DNA of 64,000 bases, from contig QANZ01034120.1 of assembly GCA_003254925.1 (NCBI GenBank), positions 70,699-134,698 on the forward strand, read 5' to 3'. This stretch comes from Chamaecrista fasciculata (lineage: Eukaryota; Streptophyta; Magnoliopsida; Fabales; Fabaceae). How positions within the stretch are numbered: the first letter of the stretch is position 1; the number at the start of each line of letters is the position of its first letter. Below the pieces are notes generated by a model. It saw only the letters and a program-made list of their open reading frames with translations. It did not search any database and had not been told where the DNA came from. Positions 23,922 to 37,162 of this stretch are shown here, in pieces. The translations under genes and the position numbers were made by a program.

Positions 23922-23987
23922 ATGACTGATGAGAAAACAAAACGAATTGCTGCTTTACCCAATAGTGATCATTTTTGTGAGCATTGA
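23922..23987 (+). promoter_or_regulatory. Possible uORF in the MAR1 leader
   Basis: ATG at 23922 opens 21 codons and stops at 23985-23987. A second minimal ATG-to-stop unit sits at 23998-24012. Both precede the MAR1 start at 24024 and would tune translation if they are inside the transcript, which is not shown. Confidence 0.25.
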
Positions 23988-24023
23988 CCCGAAATCCATG
24001 GCAATGCATTGAGGAGAAGAATC

Positions 24024-27000
24024 ATGGTTATTGCTTCAGATACACTCGTTATGAATTCGTTCAGATTTTCCATTCGTCAAGCTTCTTTGTCGTCTCCGCA
24101 TATCTCTCGGATTCTTCATCGCCTTCCTTCCAGCCGATTGTTGAATCTCAATCTCCATTATGCCTCTCGAAAGCAACCCCTACATTTCAGGTTTGTATGT
24201 ATGTCGAAGTTTGTGGCCGAGTGAATTGAGGAGGGAAAGTAAATCTATCGGGACTCTGAATTGGTTTTCCGAAACCCCCCAAATTTACGGAGCCTAGTCT
24301 TTTATTTTGGTAGAAATTAAAATATAGAATGTGATTTCCCACGGCAGAAAAAATTTCTATATACGTTCTTTAGTACATTTTAGTTTTTTCATTGTGGGAT
24401 AAGAGCTCTTATACGGACTGAATTAACGGATGCTTTGTTCTTGAAGTGCCACTCAAGTACGTTCAATAGTTCATATGTCATTGTTTAAAGTCCCAATTAA
24501 TTACCACTGATTCACTGAATTAACGTAAATAGATATCAAATGCTTACAAGTTACATCTGAACTTTGTCAGAGCCCCTTCAGTTTCTAACGCAGGGAAAAT
24601 TTCTTTCTCATGTTAACATGACTAGTTTTAGAAGTTGTCCAGTACTGAAAACTTGAAAAGGTATATGTGCAATGTCAAATTTGGATCTCCTTTAATACTT
24701 GCTCGTTTCATTTTTTCCACCTTGTAGTTCCAGATGTTTGATAACCAATACTGATTTATGCGTGAACTGTGTCACAACCAATGAGGCTCCGGGAGAATGT
24801 TCAACTCTTGAACCTGAGTGTCTGGTGCCAATAGTTCAACTGAAGCCGGATATTCTCAAAACTGAATCTCTGAGCCTACTGAGTGAAAGCACATACGTAG
24901 ATAGTCTCTTGACTGCATTACCTGTAAGTTATTTGCACCAATTTAGAGGTTTTTCTGCCTTGTCATACCATTTCTCATCAATCTATGGTTGGCTCTTCAG
25001 GTTTTGTCTGAAGAGGAGCAGCAAGCCCTTGCAGCTACTCCAGCTCACCCAGATGGATTATATGGTGAGATACCTCCATCTTGATGACTGTGAATTTGAA
25101 AACATTTAAGATCTTAATCTAAAAGTTATATGTATTCAGCTTTCTATTGTAGCTGCATAGCTAGAAATTTAGTGGAACAACTCTGGAATTTTGCTTGGCC
25201 TTCTGCCATTGCCTTGATCCATCCAAGCCTTTTACCTGTAGCGGTTATGGGTTTCTTCACCAAACTCGCTATTATCTTTGGAGGTCCTGTGGTTGGCAAA
25301 GTAATGGATCATGTGCCCAGAGTCTCTGCCAATAATTTCTTGAATATCATTCAGGCAAGATGTTTGCTAAGATGTATACTTTCCAGAAGGATATGATTCT
25401 CTTTTGTAAAAAGGATTTTAATTTCTAACATTCTTTCTGCTGTCAGGCAACCGCTCAGTTGTTATCTGCAATGATGATCATTTATGCCCATTCTGTTCGT
25501 CCTACTTCAGCATCTTCCCTGCTTCTACGTCCATGGTTTGTCATACTAATTTCAGCCGGGGCTATTGAGAGATTATGTGGCTTAGCTTTGGGGGTTGCAA
25601 ATGAGCGCGACTGGGTTGTGTTGGTAGTGTTATTATTCATAGCTCGTTTCCCTTGTTTCCTTGGCATATTATTTGTGACAACTCAATGTTAAGTTACATG
25701 TTTCTTTAATCCTCTTCCCTTGGTTTCTTGCAACAGTTGGCAGGAGTGAACAGGCCAATTGCACTTGCCCAAGCAAATGCTGTTCTTAATCGAATTGATC
25801 TTCTGTGCGAGGTCTTTGCTAGTTTTGTTAAATCTATCTATCTATCTATCTATCTATAATATATATAGACATCATATTTACCCATCTCAGAGTGTAATAT
25901 TCATTTTATAGTGAAATGATATTTGCAAATGTATGTTCTAACTTTGGAACTCTAGCTATATCACTTATGCGATCTTCATTTTCAGATAGTTGGGGCATCA
26001 CTATTTGGACTCCTCCTTTCTATATTTCATCCAGTAACCTGCTTGAAAATCGCTGCTGGCTTAATGATGGGATTGTTGCCTGTCACAGTAATTCTTTTGC
26101 TTTTACTGTGTTATTACTTCCATTGGTTGAAAGATAACTCTATTTTCATCTTTACACTCTCCATTCTCAAATGGCAGATTGCTTTCTCAAGGTTAGCCAA
26201 CAAACTTTCTACAGGTGTTCTTGACCGGCCCAAATCTTCACAAACCTATTGCAAAACTTTCACTGAAGAACCTGATCCGGATCCTGACAATATAGGTACT
26301 ATTTTAAACTGATAATTTCATAGAGGACTTTTCTGATTATATGGTTCTATTAAATATACTTATTTCTATATGCTTGAGAACCAGTGGTTAAGGCTGTTGA
26401 AGTCATCAAGCTTGGTTGGAAGGAGTATCTGGGGCAACCAGTTCTTCCAGCAAGTCTTGCCAGTGTGCTTCTCTACTTCAATGTAGTTCTTACTCCGGGC
26501 AGTCTGATGACAGCATTTTTAACACAGCGCGGTATGTGAAATTTTTTCTTTCACAGCTATTTTCTCTGAAGCAGGCTTTCCTAGGATCCCTTCAGATGGA
26601 CAATTTGTTGTGGTGTAGAAATTATTTGAGTACCTAATTTATGTTTTCCAAAAGCTATTCTCTCATTCTCATAACTGAATGTTGACTAAGATGTACCATT
26701 TTGAGAAATCCTTTTAAAACCCTATAAGGTGATTCATACTCAATAGTCAATACCAAGACTAACACTGTATGGTTCCCCATCACCAGGCTTACATCCATCT
26801 GTCATTGGGGGATTTAGTGGATTGTGTGCTTTTATGGGTGTTGCTGCGACATTTGTGTCTTCTACTCTGGTCAAGCAATTTGGCATCTTGAAGGTTTTCT
26901 TCTTCAGCCTTTCTTCCTAAATGGTTAAGTTTGAGAATTTATTATATTCACAGTTCATAATAAAAATGATCTCCTCATCTCCGTTCAATTACCAGGCTGC

Positions 27001-27696
27001 CGCAGTTGGCCTGGTGTTTCAAGCTTTACTTCTTAGCATGGCTGTTGCTGTATATTGGAGTGGATCAATTTCTCAACATAACCCGCTTATTTTCTTCTTG
27101 TCTCTGATTGTAAGTCGTTTTAATATTTTATGTTCTCAACTGTCATTGATGTCAAAATTTTATTTGAAATGCTATGAGCAATTGTTAACAAACAAGAATT
27201 GATGATTGGATTGAGTGGAAGTTGTCTGAACCTCCTTTTTCTTTTACTGAGATATATCCGTTTAATGAACTTGCGTATAAGAAAGAAAGAAAGAAAGAAA
27301 GAAAAACCTCAGGGTAGTTCCAAACCGCATAAATTTAATTGTTTTCACTGAAGATTTTTACGCAAGGATTTTGTGCATAAGTTGATGTGGTTACGTTTGC
27401 AGATATTATCACGGTTTGGAAACATGTCTTACGATGTTGTGGGGGCACAGATTCTTCAAACAGGGAACCCGTCGTCCAAAGCAAACCTCATTGGAACAAC
27501 AGAGGTCGCTGTTGCTAGTTTCGCAGAGTGTGCAATGCTGGGAGTTGCAATAATTGCAAATGATGTTTCACACTTTAGATTTCTGGCAATGTTATCTCTT
27601 GCATCAGTTGTTGCTGCAGCTTGCATGTTTTGCAGGTGGTTGCTGAATCCCACAGATGAGCAAAAGAGTCTTTTCTCTTACGATCCTCACTTGTAA
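24024..27696 (+). CDS. MAR1: Solute carrier family 40 member 3, chloroplastic (MAR1/IREG3 ferroportin-like transporter)
   Basis: Twelve exons: 24024-24190, 24728-24923, 25001-25064, 25140-25354, 25447-25623, 25737-25811, 25986-26087, 26178-26295, 26385-26531, 26787-26893, 26996-27109, 27403-27696; 1776 nt, 591 residues, near the usual length of about 600. The Ser/Arg/Leu-rich N-terminus looks like a plastid transit peptide. It is followed by an acidic stretch and about ten or more hydrophobic spans, starting at the family motif [16 protein letters not shown]. In Arabidopsis the orthologue sits in the chloroplast envelope, is linked to iron homeostasis, and lets in aminoglycoside antibiotics. 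The intron after exon 4 uses a GC donor (CAG|GCAAGA). Start choice: the first in-frame ATG, giving a normal transit peptide. I am confident of the identity. Confidence 0.93.
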
Positions 27697-28500
27697 CATT
27701 TATGTAAGTTAAAGAATCCCTTTCATTCATAGCTCATCGGTTGCTAGCATAAGCATTTTTTTGTCACGTGTTAAGTATATATGACATCTTTGAATGCACT
27801 AAATTGGTTGATGTACGCAAGATATCGACCAGGGTTTTAGACCCTCTGTTCTTCGTATTGGTCCAATATTAACTTTAGCTAACCATACATCTTCTGTTTG
27901 TGCAGTTGATTCTGTTCGACACGGACACAAGGCCAAACATATATATTTGAATTCATTGTACATTGCACAGTGAGGAATGCCAAGGCGTTTTTTTATTTCA
28001 TTGGTGAATAGATGAGCTAATTGTAAATATGTAAGTATGTAACCCTCATTTGTATTGTACATTTGTACCACAGTATCAAGTTAAAAATAGGTCGAAGCTG
28101 TACAAACACTTTGGAAAGCGATAAGCTTTTTCTCCACAGGTATCTAAAACAGAACTTAGGATCAAATTGTATTATGTACGTTAATATACCGTCTTCTGGA
28201 ATTTAGTACTTCTTACTTCCTTTTCTTAAATATTTGAAGGGGAATCTAAAATTCTGCCAATCTTTAAATCTACAGTTTAATCTTAACTTTATTTTAGAAA
28301 ATTATGCATTCTAAAAACTTGTTGCTGTAATTGTATCTGTTCTAAATAAGTTATAATAAGAACTTAATTTATAATTTAAAAGCAACATGTAATATGTTTG
28401 GACTTTTGACTTCCAATTCCAATACACCGGCAGTATAGGAGGGTGATTTATCATCATAAAATATTAAAATTGATAATATTAATTTTTTTGAATAAAGAAT
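27697..28500. other. MAR1 3' flank, intergenic
   Basis: Follows the MAR1 stop codon. No second gene is visible. The minus-strand ORF at 27799-28071 has no recognisable features. Confidence 0.5.
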
Positions 28501-28866
28501 AAAGGTTAAAGTGTACTTTTGGTCCTATAACTTTTGCTAAGGTCTCAATTTGGTCTCATAACTTTTTTGTTGCATTTTTAGTTGCATATCTTTGTATCAT
28601 GTTGTAGAATTGGTCTCATATATTTTGGTCAGATTGCAGAATTGGTCTCGTATCTTTGGATCAGATGCAGAATTGGTTTCATATATTTAGATCAATTGAG
28701 ACTAACGGTGAAACTTTTTGCAAAAATATGAAACCAATTCTGCAACCTAACCAAAAGATATGGGATCAAAAGTGATACGGAACCAAATTTGCAACTTTTT
28801 GCAACGATATGGGATTAAAAGTGCGACAAAAAAAAGTTATGGGACCAAAAATATACTTTACACAGA
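28501..28866. mobile_element. Mutator-like MITE, third copy
   Basis: It has the palindromic structure and phrases of the elements at 21546 and 23077 (ends GGTTAAAGTGTACTTTTGG and, inverted, GTGTAAAGTATATTTTTGG). The target duplication is no longer recognisable, so the ends are approximate. Confidence 0.6.
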
Positions 28867-30858
28867 GAGGAGAAGATTGATGGCGTTACGTGTTATATGG
28901 GGTGTTGAAATTGGTGCATTGGCGTCGTCATGAAACGGTGTGGATTTCGAGCTTCTTCGTATCAATCAACGGCACGTATCCGTCACGCTGCCTCTTCTTC
29001 TGTTTGCACTTGGACTCTTTGGTCTCCTTCCAACTCACAACGTCAACATTCAACATTAAATTCAACATGCATTACTACCTTGAAATCAAATGTTTGTGAT
29101 ACTAGGAAATACACATACATTAGCTGGGTATGTTCTCAATAACTATTTCCAAATTTACACCCAATCCATTCATATTTTCATAATTCATTTCATTTTATTT
29201 TTGTAAAGTCACTTGTAGGAACCCCCCCCAAAAAAAAAAGAAGACTTCGTTCCTCATTCCTATAATTTCCTCAACATCATAATATCTGAAAATGCCCCCC
29301 CGTGTTTGTCGCGTGTTTCTTACGTCTTTCTACTTTCACTCTTCACTATTCTCATTTTTTTTTTTCATCTTTCTTTTCTGCAATTTGCAGTCTGCAGTCT
29401 GCCCAACACACCCTTCCCGTTTTATAATTTTAATACGTTTACACTTCCTTACCATTTCTACGTACGCTATTATATTCATGCCTCCCACTCCCAATATTCA
29501 TTCACACATATGATATGATCACCTACATCCTTTAATTTCGCTTCTTTCTCCATCTTCCTATTATTCCTAATTAGTAATTACCAATTATTAGTGTTTCTGT
29601 ACCCAAGTATACAGATTTTAGACCCACCCACAATTAATATTCAATTTTAAACTCGCCTCTTCCTCCCAACACTATTCTGTCCGTCGTGGGATATAATCTA
29701 TCAAACAAAATAAAATAAGTAACCTTTTTGAGTTAAACAAGACCGTACTCATTTCCCGAAACTAAAAAGAATTTCCACAATACAGAGCACCACATTTCCC
29801 AAAATACCTTGAGAAGGCGCATTTTTTCTAGATTTACATCCCAACCATGAGACCTACGTCTAGGTGAACGTGACACACAACATGCTACACCTTATGTTTT
29901 CATTCACTAAATAACTATATATTATTATTAATATTAACAAAACAAATAACCCATATATACATGTTCGCTTTCATCTGAATCATCACGTATTTTATTCCAA
30001 GTTTGAATTGTTTATTAATTTTTGTCAATTTCAATCACTGATATGTCTAACAACTACAAGAGAGGCCTTTCAGACTTGAGTAATAAGTTCCTCTCTAACC
30101 CATGCCGTCAAGTGTCAAACGGCCTCAAACCCAAAACAGCTTCCTCATCATTTCCAACGACCTAATGCCCCCACACACCATCATTTTCAGTTAGACAAAG
30201 TAAGCAAGAAACTTAATTTTAAAAGATTAAAAACTTGTAAAAAGAATATATCATCCAGCTGATTTGAGACACACACACACTCTCTCTCTCCTTCAACAGT
30301 CAAATTCCATGATATTACATAACTAGTTAGTGTTCGTCAAGCCTGTCCAGCCAAGCACAGCATGTACTTTTCTTTCTACAATTTCATGTAAATATATATA
30401 GCTCAACTTGTTTTAACTATTACCATGCTGCTTCTACTATGTCAACAATATCAAGGAAATGACTCTTTCTTTTTTTCTTTTTCTTTTTTTCTTTTTTAAT
30501 TTATTGTTGATTGTTGATTTTCTCTTTCTACAGCACTAGAGTGTTGTAAACATTTATAATAAGAATGAGAAATTATATAACGTTCTTTTCACCACAGCCA
30601 TCTGTTGCTGTTGGTTGCCACAGTGATTTGGACTTGAAAGCGCCCATCTTTTCATGTCTATTGATTTTGATAGTTGATATATCACTTGGCTTGTTGATGC
30701 CCTCTTTTGACTATCTCTTTCTCTCATCTTCCTCCTCATCTTCTTCTGTTTCTTCATCCCTCTCAAGTGCTATCTGCAAGTAATACTGAAATTTGAAACT
30801 CACACCACTCACAGACAGAACCAGAGAAAAAAAAAACCAGAGACACAGGAAAAAAAAA
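28867..30858. other. Intergenic and promoter region of the kelch gene
   Basis: Mostly AT-rich with pyrimidine-rich tracts (about 30460-30500 and 30715-30760), which are common in plant leaders. Small ORFs at 28930-29142 and 30565-30783 show no domain. No other gene is supported. Confidence 0.45.
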
Positions 30859-33800
30859 ATGGGGTCTCTGGGAGCTGAAACTGCAAGGAAGAAAGCAATG
30901 TGGTTGTATCCAAAAGTTCTGAATTTTAAACCTTCTGAAAGATGGGGGCACTCTGCTTGCTTTTCCAGGGGCCATATGTATGTCTTTGGGGTATGATCAA
31001 AACCTTTTTCTTCTTCTCTTCAATGTACAGAAAATTCCAACTTCGTCTTGATAATTAGTTTCAGTGAGTTTCTAGCCAATAATCATATCTCTGAAAGTAC
31101 AGTTTTTTTTTTTTTGCTTCATCTTTGGAACCAGTAGTTCTTCTTTGTAGTATGCTCAATAATTTAGTTTCATAATAATAATAAGCTCGTACTACTACTT
31201 GTTTCTTTCTCAGTCTCTCTGCTATGTTGCTATCTTTAGCTAATAACCAAAGCACTTTCCCTCTCTGAATTTTATTTTTTCCTGATTTTCTCTATGACAC
31301 AAATCATAATTTTTCTTACTCTTATTAGTGGGACAATACGTGGTTGGGTAACCACCATCTTTCTTCTTTCTAACAATAGCAATATCTCCATTTTCATTTC
31401 CTATTGGTTACATACTTCAATGTAAGTAACAAAAAAAAAACTTTGCATGGTTATTTCAGGGGTGTTGTGGAGGGCTCCATTTTAGCGATGTTCTGGTATG
31501 TGACCTTGACAAAATGGTTTGGAGCAAACTAGTAACTACAGGGGAAGGACCTGGCCCTAGAGATAGCCATAGTGCTGTTATTGTAGGCCACAAGATGATA
31601 GTGTTTGGTGGTACAAATGGATTCAAGAAAGTTAATGACATTCACATTCTGGATCTCCTCACAAACATATGGGTTCGTCCTGAATGTAAAGGAAACCCTC
31701 CTTCTCCTCGTGAAAGTCACACTGCCACTCTTTTTGGTGATGACAGATTAGTGATTTTTGGTGGTAGTGGAGAAGGTGATGCAAATTACTTGAATGATTT
31801 GCATATTCTCGATCTAAGAACCATGAGATGGTCCTCTCCTGAGGTAAAAGGTGATTTTCCTGTGCCTAGGGATAGTCACACTACTCTTGCTATTGGGAAC
31901 AAGCTTTTTGTTTATGGTGGAGACTGTGGTGATCAGTATCATGGCAATGTTAATATGCTTGATCTGGATACCATGACTTGGTCAAGGGTATGTATGTCAG
32001 GAGTTTATCAATTTTAATTTAATTCTTAGTTAGATATGGCTTGAAAAAATTTATTTAGTTAGGAAGGGAGGATTCATGACAGTTTCTTTTTTTTCTTTTG
32101 CATTTTAATGGCAGCTCACAGTTCAAGGATCTTCACCTGGTGTTAGAGCAGGGCATGCAGCTGTGAACATAGGAACTAAGGCAAGTCTTCATCTGCACAT
32201 TAATTGAAATTTTAAGAGAAAGTTGTTGAGTGTAAATCACTTTATAAAATCTTAGGCTCTCTATCCTCAACAGGTAGCTAATTTTTGGGGTGTTGGTGTT
32301 ACAAAATCTTATACAAGCAGCTAGCTAGCTGAATCAATAAAGTGTCTTCATGATTTACAGGTGTATATTATTGGAGGGGTTGGAGATAAACGTTACTATA
32401 ATGACATATGGGTGTTTGACATTTGTACTTGTTCATGGACTCAACTTGAAATACGAGGTCAGCAACCACAAGGACGGTTTTCTCATACAGCTGTTGTTGC
32501 AGACATGGACATTGTCATATATGGAGGGTACATAGGTTCTTCAGCTTTTTCTTGTTATAAAACCTTGCAAATTTGATTCCTTAGACTGAAAAAAGCTTTA
32601 ATGTTTTGGTTAATTTGCACTTTGCAGGTGTGGGGAAGATGAACGTCCTCTGGATGAGCTGTTAGTGTTGCAGCTTGGATCTGAGCATCCAAATGGACGT
32701 TACAACGTTTCAATGTGCAAAGTTTTTGGAAGTTATTGGAACCAAGAAAATAAGAGTTTCCCAAGAGGATCAGACACCAACTTGGTATGAGTATGACATT
32801 ATATTTTCTTTTATAGAGTCTTGCTAACTAAAGTTGCTAATTAACAATGTTTTGTATATGCAGAATGCGTTGGGTAAGGGAGGTTATGAGTCTGTATCAG
32901 GAAAAAAGCAGTCTTTATTTCCATTTGACTCATCAGGTGTGTTAAATTAAAGACTTGAAAAACAATCATAACCCCTGGTTTAGTTGAGTTTTTTTTTTTT
33001 GTAATTTTAAAACTGTAATTAAAATGTTCAGATACTTCACAACAACACAAGAGGAGGAGATGTATTATTGGTGGTGGTTCAACAAATTTAAAGGTGTACG
33101 ATGTTGAATCAGAACAGGAAGAGCATTCTCTTTCATTGTCGCAGCATTCATCTCCAACACAATCAGATCAAGAACAGACTCCTAATAATAATAATGCTTC
33201 TGTCACGGACTCTCATAAGAGATTCCTTCTCTTCAAACAGTTGAATCAAACGCCCAGCAATTCCCAACAGGAGAATCACAAGGCATTCAACAATTCTAAC
33301 CACCACAGGAATTTCCTCGAACATCAGAAACAAAAACAACACTGCAAACCCATGGATTATCGAACACCCAATCATCACCACCTGGTACTTTATTACAAAA
33401 TTCAGAATTCCGTTATCTCTTAATTAATTATATATACAATGATTCATCTGTTCTTAACTTTTTTTTAAAAAAAAAATGGAATTTGAACTCTAGATGGATG
33501 CTGAAGTTCGAGGGAAAGTGGACGGAACGTTTGACTCAGGTTTGCTAATGACTGCGACGGTGAACGGAAAAATTTTCCGGGGAGTCTTGTTTGCGCCTGT
33601 AAGCTTTGCTTTCATTTCATACTTAATTTGATCACATTAATTGCGTAGAAGGTTAGCAACTTTCACGTGCGTTTTGGACCTACGAACTTTCACTAGTAAA
33701 AGGACAAAATAAGTCCTACATGATTGATACATCAAACAATGCAGGGCAAGGGTATACATGTTATTTTCCCTATGGACAATAAACGTATGACTAGCTAGAA

Positions 33801-34352
33801 GAAAACGACCCCAACAATGTCTTTATATCCATTCCGTAGCTTTTAATTAGAGAAAAAAAAAGTTAAGAGCTTTTAGTTTATTTTTTTTTTCTGGTATAAT
33901 CATGAGTTTTCCTCAACTATCCGTTTAACGGTCTAGGTGAAGATTAATCTCATTTGGCTGGGAGCGAATAGTTAAAGCCCTCTCAACAATGTGGGATGCA
34001 TTTCGCTTATCATTACACAAAATACTTGTCAGTAGTTTTTAGTTTATCTAAACTTTAAACTAGTCTCATTTTGTAAATTGCTTATAAAATGGTGCAGGGA
34101 GCAGGAGTAGTATCGCATCATAATCATAATTATAATTATAAGGATAATGTGGAGATGAATTTGAGCAATAGGCATCAAGTAATGAATGGTTGTTCGGGAG
34201 CAGAATCGTCGTGTGAGATGACAATGATGAGAGGGCATACTTCTTCTTGGTTATCATCGAGAGAGCAAAAGCTGAGAAATAGTGATCTTAATAATGGCTT
34301 GGCTTTGACATTAGGGGGACCTGCAAGTGGTCACCACCATGCTGCCTCCTAA
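30859..34352 (+). CDS. Kelch-repeat protein with C-terminal LxLxL (EAR-like) motif
   Basis: Nine exons: 30859-30990, 31460-31987, 32115-32180, 32361-32527, 32628-32784, 32864-32936, 33032-33384, 33494-33598, 34098-34352; 1836 nt, 611 residues. About six kelch motifs fill residues 25-300 (repeated PxPRxSHxA and VFGG signatures) and predict a beta-propeller for protein binding. A Gln/Asn/His-rich linker with a basic KRRR patch follows. Next comes a compact conserved segment (GKVDGTFDSGLLMTATVNGK region), and finally LALTL at residues 595-599, which fits the EAR repression consensus LxLxL. The intron after exon 3 has a GC donor (AAG|GCAAGT). The family is the plant galactose-oxidase/kelch superfamily resembling Arabidopsis At1g18610/At1g74150. 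Function is unknown; a nuclear co-repressor adaptor is my inference. Confidence 0.9.
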
Positions 34353-35090
34353 ACTGTATTGTGTATTATAGTGCTAGGTAGCAGCATTAATTACGATTTA
34401 GGACCAGAATAAGGTTTATTTATTTATTAATTATATACATATATGTACAATACGTAATAGTACTTTTCAGCTCTATCTATGGTTTTATGAATTTAATTTG
34501 TGTGATCCGTCATTTTGAAATGACGAACCATATACATATATCTAGTAATTTGTTTGTGTAAAATATTTTCATTTTTATTACATATTTGTGTTTTCTTGGT
34601 ACTTGGTAGTATATTCGATTGATTTAAATTTGATTAGCATCTAAGTATCTAACATCTAGTTATACTGTGAGGAATAGTTGTTGCATTTTGTAAGTATTGA
34701 ATTTAAAATTTTGTTACATATATGTGTACATATAGTGGTGCATGTCAATAGTAGAGGTAGGAAAAGATTTACAGAGAGGGAATGAAGATCTGAGAGAAAG
34801 CAATGAAAGTGTGGTTGTTACATGTTAAAGTAAAAAAGGAGCGTCAACATAAACAGTAGATAGCACGTAGGAATCGTGGAAGGAAGGAACAAAGTAAAAA
34901 AGAGTAAAAAGCAGAAGAGAGAGAGAAAAAAAAAGATTAAAAAAATGTATGATTTAATTCATGAATTTATATTAAATTAATAAATCAATTATTAAATAAT
35001 TTAAACATATCACTTAATTTATAAAATATTATAATTATCAATTTGATTTTTAAATTTGAATTAATTCTTTATTTTTAATTTTTTAAATTT
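34353..35090. other. Kelch gene 3' flank, intergenic
   Basis: AT-rich with a purine-rich stretch at about 34780-34950. No gene is visible. Confidence 0.5.
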
Positions 35091-35380
35091 AGGATAAATT
35101 ACACTCTGATACTATGTTGTTTGATCCTATTTCACTTTGGTACTCTTTGGAGCTATTTGTAATTTTAATTATAACAAATTTTACAAAAATTACATATTAA
35201 CTCCAAAAAATTACAAATAGGTCCCTGGATACATATTATCTAGGGACTAAAATGAAAACTTTTAAAATTTTTAGGGTTAATATGTAATTTTTGCAAAATT
35301 TGTTATGGTTAAAATTACAAAGTAGCTCCAAAGGGTACCAAAGTGTTAATGGAGAATACCACAGGGTACCAAAGTGTCAA
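35091..35380. repeat. Palindromic MITE-like repeat (GGTACCAAAGTG family), right end lost at an N
   Basis: The left half (GGATAAATTACACT, then phrases ending in TTTGGAGC) is repeated inverted in the right half (AGCTCCAAAGGGTACCAAAG). The same family occurs at 36500-37031 and 51793-52995, and a piece of it lies inside the Helitrons. The copy stops at the single N at 35381. Confidence 0.6.
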
Positions 35381-35737
35381 NGAGAGAGAGAGAGGAAATG
35401 AAAAAGAAAGAGAAAGAGAGAATGGATGGGAATGGTGGGCTTAAAACAGAGAGAAATTCGCCCGTGCATCCCGCGGGACGCTGTCGTTGTGTCTTGTAAA
35501 TTGCGAAAATGACATTGAAAGCAAACGAGAGGGGTCTCTGTCAGACGTCGTCTCTGTCCGCCACGTCAATGAGTGAAACCGAGAAAACTCTCAGTTTTTT
35601 GTGTCATTCTTTCTGATTGATTGAGTGACATTGATTGATTCATTGTAGCTTCAAATAAAATTCTTAATTTAATAAATAATCTTCTTACAAAAATCAACTC
35701 ACTCAGGGTAAATGGTAAATTCACTACTAAATTGGTA
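35381..35737. other. Intergenic with GA-rich and slightly GC-richer sequence
   Basis: It starts with a (GA)n tract directly after the N. A short part at 35460-35560 is more GC-balanced, but no ORF or conserved element is recognisable. Confidence 0.4.
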
Positions 35738-35920
35738 GGGTTTGGATCCTCTAGAGTTCCTTTCCATGCATTTCTTGTGGAGTTAGTGAAAAAATATGAT
35801 TTTCATGAAATAAAAATATATAAAAACTATATTTTCTCTTTCTCTCTCTTATTTTCTCTTCCTTTCTCTCTCATACTCTACAAGAAATGTAGATAAAGAA
35901 ACTCTAGAGGATCCATTTCC
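35738..35920. mobile_element. Mutator-like MITE with perfect 9-bp target duplication, 183 bp
   Basis: AAATTGGTA at 35729-35737 is repeated at 35921-35929. Inside, the ends are inverted copies over about 45 bp (TGGATCCTCTAGAGTT core on both sides). It is too short to encode a transposase. Confidence 0.8.
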
Positions 35921-36499
35921 AAATTGGTAAGACCTCAGATGAGCTGGTGTAAATTAAGTAAGTGCATATTATGGCAGGTTTCTTCTCATTGATTATTAGA
36001 ACATTTTATATTTATATTTTGAAATCTACGAAAATTCATTTAAAAGATAATTTTTAATGTTTGAAAACTCACTTGAACAATCAAAATAAACCTTAACATG
36101 TACCCTAAAGACACATGTTACAAGGACCTTATTAAAAATACAGTAAGTACACAATCATGTTGACAAGACCATTGCTGCTCCTTTCTTTACACAGAGAGCG
36201 AGAGAGACGTTGCTTGCGTCATCCACTACTTTCATTATCACTCTCCATCAAATCCTTTCTTTCTTTCTTTCTTTCTCCCTCCCACCACATTAATTTAATT
36301 TGTACTCTCATTTCCTCCCCAAATAATTAATTAATTAATACAATCTTAATCCTACTCCCTAATTATTATAGTTAGATCAATCATTCTGCCTGTCATATTA
36401 TCACACTCGGGGTTTTGTAGAAAGATATTTTTTAAAATAATAAATCTAAATATATACTAATTTTGACGATAAATATTAGAGAGAGATTGTAGTTTGTTC
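35921..36499. other. Intergenic with a (CTTT)n microsatellite
   Basis: AT-rich. A CTTT repeat at about 36256-36282 is the only distinctive feature. Confidence 0.5.
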
Positions 36500-37031
36500 A
36501 TATTTCACTCTATACCAAGTAGTTTAAAAAGTTACACTTTTGTACCCTGTGGTATTCTCTGTTAACACTTTGGTACCTTTTGGAGCTAATTTGTAATTTT
36601 AACCATAAATAATTTTGCAAAAATTATATATTGATCCCCAATGTTTTCAAAAACTTACAAAAAGGTCCCTGGATACATATTATTTAAGGACTAAAATGAA
36701 AATTTTTAAAGAAATTGGGACAATTTTGTAATTCTTTCTTCTGTCCTATATTTTTCAAAAATTATGTTTTAACCCCAAATAGTTTTTATAGTTTTCATTT
36801 TAGTTCTTAGATAATATGTATCTAGAGACTTATTTGTAATTTTATAAAAATATTAGGGGTCAATATGTAATTTTTGCAAAAATTGTTATAGTCAAAATTA
36901 CAATATAGCTCCAAAAAGTATCAAAGTGTTAACGGATAATACTATAGGGTATCAAAGTGTCACTTTTTAAACCGCAAGGTACCAAAGTAAAATATAACCA
37001 AACAACAGGATACCAAATGTAATTTATCAAA
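36500..37031. repeat. Palindromic MITE-like repeat (GGTACCAAAGTG family)
   Basis: Second long copy of the family seen at 35091: the TTTGTACCCTGTGGTATTC half on the left is mirrored by ATAGGGTATCAAAGTGTC on the right. Ends are worn and no duplication is obvious. Non-coding. Confidence 0.6.
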
Positions 37032-37162
37032 AAAAAAAAACACTTGCAATGCCATTATATTTTATTTTTCTGAAAAATGTTATCAGTCTCCATTTATTTT
37101 GTCCTTCCAGGCCCCCCCAACCAAAATATATATATATATATACATATAAGGTATATATATTA

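Noticed and set aside
28930..29142. Overlapping small ORFs after the third MITE
   Set aside because: Two frames open over the same Ser-rich bases, with no domain, no splice evidence and no clear promoter.
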